Shown: positions 22,506-33,262 of the stretch, piece after piece
Layout: each line of letters starts with the position of its first letter
Numbering within the stretch: the stretch's first letter is position 1
Assembly: GCF_016808095.1 (NCBI RefSeq)
Contig: NC_068971.1
Span: 25,068,131 to 25,132,130, forward strand
DNA: 64,000 bases
Reading direction: 5' to 3'
From: Vigna angularis
Taxonomy: Eukaryota > Streptophyta > Magnoliopsida > Fabales > Fabaceae
Made by a program: the position numbers and the translations under genes
Notes under the pieces: model-generated
What the model saw: only the letters and a program-made list of their open reading frames with translations
Databases searched by the model: none
Told to the model about the DNA's origin: nothing

Positions 22506-24050
22506 TAAAAGAAACTCTGGGATGTGGTGTCGTGTCTGATCTTTGAAAGTTGATCACCAAAAGGGGATTGAATTTCTGAAGGAAAGGGAATCAATGCATG
22601 TTTTGTATGTTGCATTACATGTTTCCCACTCCCTTTGCGGCGGGCTTGGAGAGTGAAATAAGATGGGAAACTGAGCCCGAGCTGTCAAATAACTATGGGA
22701 GTCCAATTCCATTACCAACTGTTGTTTAGTGAGTCTGTTTTGCGATTCGATTCAAGTAATGAAACAATCTAATCATTCCAGGGTTCAACTGCTCAAGCAC
22801 TTGGTTGGTTTCCTTCCTAGTAAGATGCACCTATTATAGGCATGCCACTGACTGCGAGCTAGATTTTCCTGATGCTATTCTGGGCATGGCCTTATCATAT
22901 TATTCGAATGCTTTCTGGACTGTGGTTGCACTGGCATTTGGAATTATTTCATTGTGGTAATAGAAAATTAACATCAAAAGGAAAATGTTGATATTCTTTC
23001 TCATGCCTATGGTTAGCCTACATCGTATAATATTGGTCTTTGTAACTTGAGTCTAATATGGTAGCCAATTCAGTTGTGTTAAATTATACAAATATACTTC
23101 AGTAAGAATACATTATATTGAGAGTGTCGCATAATAGGGGGAAAACTTAGAAAACAGAGAATAAATTGAAAAAAAGAGCTTGTGAATTTGGAATTTAGAA
23201 GATCCAAGATTTAGTTATGCGCCATGCTCACAAGGTTGAAGTGTAACATCAAATTGTCAGACCTTCGCTGGAAGATTCAGTCCCAAGGATGTAGGAGAAT
23301 GAGCCCTCTGGAACAAAATCAATCTCTAGTGTGCATGACTTATTGCTTGAATGGAATAACTTGCTTCACTGTTTTCAGTTCTATACAATTATGTAGCCTT
23401 TTCAATATCTTCATTTGGTAGTCTTAACTTTCTTCATTACAGTTAGCACATTCTGCTGTACTCAATCTTCAGAATCTCCAGTTGGGCACTTTTTGGTACC
23501 TTTATTTCTTTGGAAATTGCACCAAACTTCAAAACACATTTGTAAAAAGTCAAGTTGTTGCAGTTGAGATCTAAAGCGTTGGAACGCTTCAAACTACCTC
23601 TGAAAAGGTTCAAACTATTTCGATTTGCATTTTTGTATGTTTCATTAATTTCTTTCTTTTGTTTAAAACATGACAAGCCGTCCTATATTATGTCATTATC
23701 GCGTACCAAATTTTAATTATATATGTATAATAAGTAATAAACCTAACAAATCGTTAAATGAACTAAGGCAGAACCACAAATTCATATAAAAAGATTATAT
23801 TACGTGCTGTGTAAACCAAGGAGTTGAGTGTTCAATTCGTGGAATTCATTTGACACTCCGAATTTAAATTTTGACCAGATTTTACTTAGCTTTTATTCTA
23901 GTCAAATTATTTTGATACAAAATCTTCAAACACAGGTAGATTAGGTTTATCAACTAAAAATTATTTATATATTCAGGATGATAAAAGAAAAACAGTAATA
24001 CTTCTGTAAACAATGTTGGAGATTGAGTTATAATAATTGAAGAAAGTGCA
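22506..24050. other. PPR 3' flank and intergenic DNA
   Basis: The first several hundred bases are probably 3' UTR. The rest is AT-rich. An open stretch at 23224..23421 has no family signature and I do not call it a gene. Confidence 0.6.
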
Positions 24051-24059
24051 GTGACTTAT

Positions 24060-26230
24060 AGGCTGATTGACCTCTCTGTCCCAATTTATCCTTAAATTGA
24101 CTGAGAGAATCCAACCAATCCTAAAGATGATGAAGACCTCTGTTGTTAAGTGGGTCGAGTAGTGTGTAGCTGTTTTCGCAAAAGTAAAGACTATCTTGGC
24201 CAACTTACCTATCATGGTCCGATTAGTCTAGGGGAACAAGTTACAACTCTACTTGGCCGTTTCTGATGAAGCAATCAACGCCACTCTTGTACAGGAGGCT
24301 CCAGAGCTCAAAATATTTTATTTCATTCATCAAGTTTTGCAGGACACGAAAACACACTATCAGCAAATAAAGGTGGCACTAGTGATGTTGACGTCCGCTT
24401 GTTACTTGAGACCTTACTTCTAGAGTCACCAGGTGGTCATCCAAACTGATCACCCAATCGCAAAGATTCTGAGGAAATCAGAACTTGTCGGTGTATGGTG
24501 AGTTGGTCAGTGGAGCTCTCTGAGTTCTATATGAACCTCACGGTCCAGATACTTGGCAAATTTTTCTATTGAGCTTCCCTTACATAAGGAGATTCCTACT
24601 CAAGTGTGGAAATTGTATGTCGATAGGTCGTCGATAAGAAGGGTGGAGGAGTTGGAATCGTACTCGAAGGACCGAATGGTGCAACAATTGAGCACTCATT
24701 GATGTTCAAATTCAAGATATCGAATAATCAGGCCAAGTATGAAGCCTTGGTGGCTGACCTAGCTTTGGCGAAGGACTTGGGGCCCAAACAAATTGAAGGA
24801 TGGAAGGACTCACAACTTGTCATTGCGCAAATAAATAAGGAGTTTTAGATTAAGGACTATCAACTCGTCTAGTATTTCCACAAAGCCACATAATTAATTA
24901 AGATCTTTCAAGTAGTGGACGTCAAGCATATTCCACGCGAGGAGAACGCTCGGGCTGATATGTTGTCAAAGTTGGCAAACAAAAGGGAAAAGAGACATTT
25001 GTCTACGATAATAAGACAAGTCTTGACCAAGCCCAACATTGAATGCTTATCCATCTTAGTTGCCGAGTGAAAGGATTGAAGGGAGGAGATCAAGGTGATT
25101 ATGAAGAAGCAGCATGATGGAGAGGTTGTTAACTTGGCTAAAGCCAAGAAGATCACTCGATATATCTTCATGGGGGATTATACTTATAGACAGGGTTTTT
25201 CCACTTCTCTATTGAAGTGTTTGTCGCATGAGAAAGCCAAATACATGTTGAATGAGCTACATAATGGTGTGTACGGCCTGCATGCATACCAAAAGGTGCA
25301 CAATGAAAGCCCTGTTCTACAAGTTGGGTACTATTGGCCAACAATGGACAAAGACTACAAAACCTTTGTCCAAAAGTGAAAGAGTTACCAAGAGCATGGC
25401 AACAATGTCAAGGTTCCCCCGACCGAGCTCCATAACATCGTTTCCCCATGGTTGTTCGTTGAATGGAAAATGGACAATGTGGGTCTTTTTCCGGTTAGTT
25501 GGACACATAAGAAGTTACTCCTAGTGGTAATAGTCTACTTCACCAGGTGGGTAGAAGTCAAACCCCTAACAACTATCACGACACAACAAGTGTAGAAGTT
25601 TGTTTAAAAGCTCATATGTCACTTCGACCTTCCACACACGATCATTACTAATAATGGTCGACAGTTCATTAATAAGAAGTTAGTCGAGTTCTACAAGAGC
25701 TTGGGCATCAGCATCTAACCAGTTTTGTGGAGCATCCTCAGACAAACGGTTAGGCTAACATGGTCTATAAAACCATAGTGGTCGAGCTAAAGTGTCGTTT
25801 ATAAGGGACACAAAAGAAGCTTGTAGATCAACTACTAGAAGTACTTTGGGGGTAGCGTTGCTCATCACACAACACGATTAGTGAGACATCCTTCAACCAC
25901 ACGTATGGTACTGATGTCATGCTTCCTGTGGAGGTGGGTGAGCCTTCTCTTAGGTGTTAGCTGGAGAATATGGCCGTAAAGGAAGCTCACCTTAGAGTAG
26001 AGTTGGACACCTTGTAGGAAAAGAGAGAAGTGGTCGCCTTACGCGCTAAATCTTATAAACAGGTGATAACTAGAAGATACAACATGAAGGTTAGGCCGAG
26101 ACACTTTAACGAGGGTGACTTAGTATGGAGGAAGACATGCGAAGCTCGTAAGAAGCCAGCTCACGAAAAGTTAGCACCAAATTGGGAAGGGCTATTCAAC
26201 ATTATTGAAGACTTAAAGAATAACTCTTAC
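24060..26230 (+). pseudogene. pol remnant (RT end, two RNase H, integrase) of the Tat-like element
   Basis: Readable blocks: RT connection near 24100..24220 (PILKMMK, FAKVKTILANLP); first RNase H near 24250..24480 (LYLAVSDEAINATLVQE and IQTDHPIAKIL); second RNase H near 24600..24990 (LYVDRS, KFKISNNQAKYEALVADLAL, IPREENARADMLSKLAN); integrase zinc finger/core near 25250..25930 (MDNVGLFP; the second catalytic region reads TNNGRQF where TDNG is normal; HTYGTDVMLPVEVG); C-terminal region near 26030..26220 with YNMKVRPRHFNEGDLVWR. Stop codons often stand where Gln or Trp is expected. Integrase Asp to Asn and the stops rule out activity. Confidence 0.8.
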
Positions 26231-26239
26231 AGTGCCTTG

Positions 26240-27717
26240 CTCTCCTCATCATGCAGCTCGAATTTAACTCGGTTCTCGAGTTGGAACTCGCTGTCGAACA
26301 TCCTATCCTTCAAAGGCTTGGGTGAGTCAGCATCCTTTCGGCGACACTTATGAGAGGAGGATTTCCTCCCCTCACAGGAAGATCTTTTCTTCCCCTTGTC
26401 AATCGGTTGTGGGGGGGAGAACGATTGTTATAGGATTGGGTTGAGATGACTTTGTCGGCGGAACAACCTTAGGGTGCAGTAGTACTCGTTCAAAAGTAGG
26501 GCGCGCGACTGTTGCCACGTGAGAGACTGTAACAATTGTGCCCGCGGTTGGGTCGCATGTCCAGGGGCACTGGTTCCTCCACCACTCATTCCTTTGTCGG
26601 TTCCCCACCACTAGAGATGTAAAACTTCTTGTAAAACACTTTGTTTGGATTGCGGGAAGCCATTACGTATAAAACGAAGCAAAAAATTTAGCAAGTTATG
26701 AATGATCAGTTAATAAAAACAAACAAAATAAACATCTTACCAAACACCTCATTACAAAGGTTATCGGAATCGATGAGGTTGATGAGAATCAGGTAGGGAA
26801 GGCGGCGAGGAAGCTCGTCAATCTTCCCCATGGCTTTTACTTCGGCCGATGTTATCCTTGTAGTAGACCATGAAGTCATCTTCCTTGAACACTTGGTGTA
26901 GTACAACAGAAAGTTATGCCAACCAACCTCGTTAAAAATATTAGCTCGAGCGACATCCTTTATTCCAACCTTAAAAAACTTATTCTTGAAACCTTTGAAG
27001 GAAGCAACGTATAGGGTAAATAACCACTTCACTTGCTCATATATGAGCGAAACCCACCCCATTTTAGCTACCGCGTGGATGGAAAGAAGTGTAGGAACAC
27101 AGTAGGGGTGGGAGTGATGTCTAGGGTCGTACACACCACCATGAACATTTGCATTAGGGATTAAGCTGCATTGGTGCGACATTGAGCTCACAAAGAACAC
27201 TCATTTGAAAATCGTCCAAAGGAAGACGAATGAAGAGCTCTCTAAAGATGTAAAGATACATGTAGAAAAAGTCTTTAGGACTAGTTTCCTTTTAATGGAA
27301 AACTTGTTCGTTCCCTTTGCAAACGATCAAGCTAAACTTTTCGCTAGGCTATAAGGACTTCACGAAGTGGCATCGGTCGGTAGACCAACGAAGCTGATTT
27401 CCTATACGAAAGCAGTTGTCATACTCCCCCACCTCGCCCGATGCCCATTCATAATCGACGACAATCGAGAAAGCATCTGCATCTTGTTGCCCTTCACTGG
27501 ATGCGGAAATGTCGAGGACCACATCCACCTTAATAAAAACTGTGATTTCCAATGCAGTAGACCGTGCGTTATTATCGGCTTGATCCCTAACTTGATCTAA
27601 TGATCGCTTGGTTGATCCCAAAATAGAAGAACCAAAGGCAAACCTGGACGACTCATCATTCGCATACCCTTGACCGCTATAAATACAAATTTGAGATAAA
27701 GAGGTTAGTGATTGCAT
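26240..27717 (-). pseudogene. Antisense ORF with gypsy-type putative transposase domain (PF04195-like)
   Basis: Reads on - from about 27717 to 26240 with at least one stop (near 27350) and frame breaks. Start segment is Ser/acidic-rich (SGQGYANDESSRFAFG). The domain is recognised from DDFQMSVL-like and QCSLIPNANVHGG segments, KMGWVSLIYEQVKWLF, and FKGFKNKFFKVG, which recur in plant proteins annotated as putative gypsy-type transposase. Its end overlaps the tail of the + strand pol. The function of such antisense ORFs is not known. Confidence 0.65.
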
Positions 27718-27789
27718 TTAATACGTATTAATTATTATAACTACTCAATGTTTATTTACTTTAATATCAAATTATGCCCGCTAACCTCT

Positions 27790-27827
<38 letters not shown>

Positions 27828-29736
27828 CAATTGTTATAATAAAGCAATTATTCGAAAATTAAAAAATCTATTTTTATAACAACAAATTAAATTGACCAAT
27901 GAAATGGAGAATTTCATACCTTCGTCTAAGCAAGAAACCATTGGATTTCCATACCTTAGACCCACAACATTGAGTTCTCTTTACTAATATGGGTCAATCT
28001 CATTTCAAAATTACGAAGTTGAATCGCTTTTTGAAAAAAATATTTGTAGAATCAAGTTATGTGGATATGGCACAACTTCATTGTGAATAAATCATCATCA
28101 TCTTGAATTATTTATAACATATGGGGTTGGAGTCATGCAACCATAGGACTTATACTTAATTATATACACTTAATCAAAGTTGTTTAAGGGTTGAACAACT
28201 TCTTCCTAAATTGAAGTCGTGCTCAAATTGACGACTTTAGGAGTAATGAACTATATATGTTTTATTCCAATTATTTTTTTTAATTTATGCATTTTTTTTT
28301 ATTTTTATTTCTCTATTATATTTTTAATATTCAATATTATTTTAAAAAGTATGATAATATTTTTTAATATTTTGATTAATAAATAAGAATTAAAAAATTC
28401 TAATAATATTTTAAAAGTATATGATATATTTTATTATTTGAATTGTAATTTATTAATTAAAAATCTAAAATACAAAAAATGTTAGTATGAAATAAAAAAC
28501 AAAGTTTTAATTTAAAATAAAAAAAATTAAAAAGGATGAAGTCGTTTGTATTTCATACGACTTTGCCAAAAACAAAAAGACTAAAAAAAAAAGTAAAAGT
28601 CATGTTTATAACACAATTTTTATTTTAATGGATAAGTCATACGATTTTAGTTTAACAATAATTACCCTGGAGTCATCACACATGCACGATTTTAGTGTTT
28701 TAAACTTTTGAAAGAAGTCGTTCAATCTTTACACTACTTTTGATTAAGTATATGTTTAAATATAGTTAATTTAATTAAAGTTGTTTTTCATTTGTACAAC
28801 TTCAACATTAACATAGAAGTCATCCCGTGTTGCATGATTTTACCTCCTCTACATAAATGATGCACCAAAGTCGTCATCGTAATTGTCTAAAAGAATAATC
28901 CGGATCCGTAATTTCAAAATGTAATTGACCCAGATTGATTAAAAAACCCACATCATTATCTTTACAACCTTTGTGCTTATCATATACGTGTTGTAGTTGA
29001 AGTTATGTTAGATTGCTTCTTGAATTTTCATTATTGCCCCGCATGATTGTACGTGCTGTTGCTGAAACCGATTGCAGATTAAACAAATAAGAAGAAAAAA
29101 ATGTACTCTTCCTTCCAGTAAACTATAACTTAGCTTTCAAAACCAATTTGACCAAGATTTTATATAAGTAACAGCTAATTTCAGCCATATGCAGAGTTTG
29201 AATTTAAAAGGGTAATTTCTTGGACTATCAACCTACTATATCCAAATCTACTACTTCAATCTCCTTAATAGGTTGACTATGCCTTTTTAATTCGTTAGAA
29301 CTTTCAGATCAAACCATTTTCTGGACCCTTCTAACAGCTTCCTATTGTTTGAATCTGATAATTTTAAATCATTGATATTTAGCACATAAATAAGGATATT
29401 TTGTCAACTACCTGCCATTTTGGTGTCATTGGAAAAAAACAATGGGCGTTGACTTTTGTGATCAGGTTATGACAATGTTTTTAAATTCTAAAATATTCCC
29501 CTTGGAAAGTAGATCTACCTCTGAATAAAACAACTGATTGATTGTCATCAACACAAAACTGGTCTTTCTAGAAGGAATTTTAACTGTAGAGTGCCCTTAG
29601 TTTTGGATCATTGGTATTAAAAAATATGTCAAAAAGGGTAACAAAAGAAGAACTAGAAGGAATTTCCCAAAGTTTTAGTAAGTGTCAAAGACTGTGTGTG
29701 TGCTTAGTTGCTATACTCATAATCTGATATGCAAAT
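27718..29736. other. AT-rich region with (TA)n and repeated short hairpins
   Basis: (TA)n at 27794..27824. Between 28054 and 28880 there are about nine copies of a short inverted repeat AAGTCGT...ACGACTT (see findings). No coding region. The right end lies just downstream of the PP2C gene and will include its 3' UTR. Confidence 0.6.
28054..28841. repeat. Cluster of AAGTCGT/ACGACTT hairpins
   Basis: Best units: 28054..28078, 28214..28237, 28539..28563, 28777..28802 and 28816..28841; each is ~24-26 bp with 7 bp arms around a 10-12 base loop. Weaker ones lie near 28596, 28634, 28668 and 28714. Spacing is irregular. Confidence 0.65.
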
Positions 29737-32268
29737 TTACACCAATGAACGCCATATTTTTCCCTCTAAGGAGATTATGACAATAGAAATGTCATCATGG
29801 TAATGACGGCGTTCCCCCTGTGGAATATCAAGCAGCTCATGGAACTCCAAACCTGCAAAAATGAAAGTCAGGCTCACTAAGATTGTTTTAACTTGTGAAT
29901 TCCTTTCATGTTGAAAAATATTGAGCGAAAAAAAGTGCTTTATACCAGCCCTTTTTGCTGCTCGACCCAGAGCTTCTTCAATGAGAAGTTGTGCAGGATC
30001 CCTATCAGGAAACATGGTGATGAATGACTCTACTTTGGCAGCTGCTTCTTCATTGGTGAAGTATTGGTAAAGTCCATCTGAAGACAGTATGAGGAACTTG
30101 TCATTTGGATTGAGCTTGTGGTGCTGGAGTGAAGGGAAACATGTGATGTATGGAGATTCCCCTATGTAGCTCACTCTGAAAACCTCTAATACTGCATTGT
30201 TTTGCTTAGGCTGCAAAATGGACCAACAAAGTCATGCATTGGTTTGTGTGTGTGTGTGTGTATAGTGGTCCATTGCAGTACAAATGTTGACATGCAAGAT
30301 GTGCTATGAATTATGATTGAGTCTTGGCAAAGTTCAGTTGTCTTATTTTTACTTTTGAAGAGTATAACCAATGACCTAATTCAATGTAACAGTAAAGAAT
30401 AGGAGTATGAACCCAGCATTGCATTTTATTATGTACTAACAACACGAAGAACATCCTAAACATGTTTTTGAAGAAAGACATAATTTTAAGGGTGACAAAT
30501 CTCAGACTGATTATTAGATTTATGACTGAAACTAGTAGAGATACTTCATGATCCAACTAGGGAGCCAAAGATAATTATGGTAGTTGAAACAAGCAAAACA
30601 AGAAAGCATCATTCCACTAGATAAAGTCAGTGAATAGATTACATAGCTTAGTTATATACCAAATTCTCATGAATATTATTCACATCAACTGTGCTTTTTA
30701 TGCAATAATACAAGTAATTCAGGAAAGACTATACTACCTGCTTAAGGAACCCTGCCCCAAAAGCCCTTGTGACACTCAAGCGACCCTTCACTCGGCCTCT
30801 GGTTACTGCTAAAGGGTCATCAGGATGCTCCCTCCTGATTCTGTAAACCTCCTGAGATTCACAAAGGTCTCACAAACTATGTCATATGAACTTAAAACAC
30901 CAACCTTCATTCATTCATTGCTCAGAAAACAAGTTGCATTGCACAAGCACAAGCACAAGCACAAGCTACCTCTTTCACGTGAGTGCTATGCTCCTCGGTG
31001 AGCTGAAGAGATTCCCCACTGTGAGTGGCCAACACAGCACGGCTATCTCCCACATTCATCAGGTAAAGATCTTGACCCTTCATCAACATCACCAAAACAC
31101 AAGAACCCATCATAGCCAACACAGGGTTTTGACCAATCATCTCTTCAGCAGTCCTCATGAATACATCCTCAGTCTTCCTCAGTGACTCTGAAAGAGCCTG
31201 TAACACATCCGAGTGACTCAAATCCACTCTTTCACTGTTTATCTCATTCATTCCCTCTACTCCTTCTGACACACATTCCAAATTTAACTCTCCATTTTCT
31301 ATTGGATAGTTTTCTCTATTATCACCTGAAGAACAACAACCATAAACCACTCCATTTCCCCTAAACAACACCTTCTCCCTCAGCTCCAAAGAGTCTGAAT
31401 CCTTGAGCTCAAACTTGTTGGGACCATACAACATCTCCTTGAGCTCATCATTCACAGCATAAAACAAATTGTTGAGAAGAAAATCAGTGGCATCAGGGCC
31501 ATTAAACCCGTCATAAATCCCCACAAAAACCCAACCATGATCCTCACAAATCACAATATGCAAACGATCCTCACCAGCTCTCCCTTGAGCCCAATGAAGA
31601 TTCTCACACCCCATCAACACATCACTATCCAAATAGTTATCATCAACCTCAACACCATCCAAACTCGTCTCGGCACTCAAACTAGTACTGCAACTTACTC
31701 TGGCATTAGTATTATCATTTTTCTTGAAAATAGACATTCCCCCAATGGAAATCTTACTCAGAACCTTTTTCCAAAGTCTTCTACTTCCCTTTCCCTTGTT
31801 CATTGCTACCCCGGAAGAATCTTTCTCGATGGATCCTTCATCGTTCATCACATGATCACGAGGACCCCAATATAACCCTCTTTCCGCACACCTTCCCAGA
31901 GAGAATCCACGATGAACGTGTTGATGCTGAAAAGGGACCAAGGTGGAAGTGAAGGAGCCAGAGCTCTCAAACGAGGCAGAGGAATCCAAAACGGTGCTGT
32001 GTTGAAGTGAATCATCGAGCGAAGTTGAAGGCGTCGCCGACGTGTTTGCACTCACTGTGGCGCTGGAAACGGACCGGAAAGTGATGAGGGTGTCATCATC
32101 GTCAGAAAACGCCTCGCTGGAGAAACGACACGTGTCGGGTCTCACATAGCAAATAGAGTTTCCGAGGGAGTTCTGGTTTTGCTTGGAAAGGAAGGAAGCT
32201 CTGTTCTCGAACCTTCCGGAGCGGTCGCCGGAGGAACAGAGACAGAGGTTGCCGATTAGGTTACCCAT
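29737..32268 (-). CDS. Protein phosphatase 2C, POLTERGEIST-like clade, four exons
   Basis: Mg/Mn-dependent Ser/Thr phosphatase. Exons on -: 32268..30970 (433 codons), 30851..30738, 30210..29946, 29852..29737 (TAA); total 597 residues, all GT-AG, in phase. The N-terminus [14 protein letters not shown] suits myristoylation at Gly2 with nearby Cys for palmitoylation, so plasma membrane attachment is likely, as known for POL/PLL1. Residues ~15-215 are a Ser/Thr-rich regulatory region. Catalytic landmarks: [24 protein letters not shown] (clade-typical FN in place of HG), [57 protein letters not shown] and YHDDISIVI. The long insert after the DG motif (acidic, ~90 residues) is also clade-typical. 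In Arabidopsis this clade acts in meristem and vascular signalling; which member this matches is not settled (a PP2C40-like or PLL type). Confidence 0.94.
30940..30966 (-). repeat. Short TTGTGC repeat at the first PP2C donor
   Basis: Four copies of a hexamer (AAGCAC on +) start directly after the exon 1 donor GAG|GTAGCT. Confidence 0.8.
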
Positions 32269-33090
32269 TGGAGAGTGGAAGAGAATGGGGGGTTCAAGTT
32301 TTAAGCTTTGGATAAGGGTGTGGCAATGCTGAAAATGGAAGATCTTGCATTGCCGGAAGAACAGAGGAGAGAAAAAACAGAGGAAAACGGGGCTTCTGCA
32401 AGAGAGAAGAGGAAGGGGTGTTGACTTTGTGGCACTTCCTTAAAGTTTTAAAATGAAAATGTTGTTTTCTTGTGGTTAGTTCATGGTGGTTTTTCTTTCA
32501 CGGTTTCATTTGTTTTTTCCCTTTCTATGGATGAGTTGACTATGAGTTTGAGTAAAAGTGTGGGAGAGAGAGAGTTATGCTTATTATTTTAGAAGTGTTG
32601 AGTTTGAATGAGGAAGAGTTTGTAAGGAGAACAGTTTCTTTATTTTAGGAGTGGTGAGTTTGAACAAGGAAGAGTTTATAAGAGGGAATATGTTGTTGTT
32701 TTTAAATTGAAATAGTAATGGCAACTCATTAGGGTGCTTTTGACTTTGCTGAGTTAACACAGAAACGGCCTCTGAAGCATTTATGAAGGTTTTTATTGCT
32801 ACCTTCTTTTTTCTACTTCACCAAATCAATACATTCATTCAAGTTTTTGTACTCTTTATCACTACTAGTTTAAACCAATTAATCAAAGTTACTGTAATTA
32901 ACTATGAATATGCATCTGTATTAACCCTTAATGTTCCTATCAGATTCGAATATGATTATATCTTCAATGTATACTCTTTTAGCATAAAGATTTAAGCATG
33001 AATATGAAGATTTCTTTTTATATCTGATCTTATATTAATCATATATTTTATTCTCCTCCTTATATATTAAAAGTCATTAATTGCCCCTTC
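32269..33090 (-). promoter_or_regulatory. 5' UTR and promoter region of the PP2C gene
   Basis: The first ~180 bases upstream of the ATG are CT-rich on the coding strand (GA-rich on +), as in a plant 5' UTR. Further up, a ~47 bp segment is repeated (32581..32627 and 32639..32688), sharing GAGTTTGAA and GGAAGAGTTT. I do not identify a clear TATA box. Confidence 0.4.
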
Positions 33091-33124
33091 TGGTTAGTGA
33101 TTATTTGCATGCAGGTGGTGACAG

Positions 33125-33262
33125 AGATACAGAATCCAAGATCATACTCGTTGTGGTGATATGGTAGAGCATGAACTGATAAAGAAAGTGGAGAATCTGA
33201 GGAGGCAATTCAACTATGAGATTCCTAAATTTCCTGAGACACCAAAGACAAAGAAGAACTGA
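33125..33262 (+). other. Orphan exon-like reading frame
   Basis: After GTGACAG the frame is open for 45 codons to TGA: starts RYRIQDHTRCGDMVEHELIK, then a charged helix KKVENLRRQFNYEIPKF and a basic tail. It is GC-richer than its surroundings and looks like the last exon of a gene, or a 33-residue protein from the ATG at 33161. No partner exons were found nearby and I do not recognise the family. Confidence 0.35.

Larger units (their letters stand above)
24060..27717 (+). mobile_element. 5'-truncated Tat-lineage Ty3/gypsy retrotransposon
   Basis: The + strand carries the end of RT, a first RNase H, a second (archaeal-type) RNase H, and integrase; the - strand then carries an antisense ORF with a gypsy-type putative-transposase domain. 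Two RNase H regions and an antisense ORF after integrase are known marks of Tat-lineage plant elements such as Grande/Retand. No LTR pair was found, the 5' half is missing, and stops are frequent, so this is a dead fragment. Confidence 0.75.

Noticed and set aside
24908..25171. 87-codon frame on - in the Tat fragment
   Set aside because: Antisense of the second RNase H region, which is the recognisable product.
30886..31875. Open frames on + opposite PP2C exon 1
   Set aside because: Antisense shadows of a strongly supported exon.
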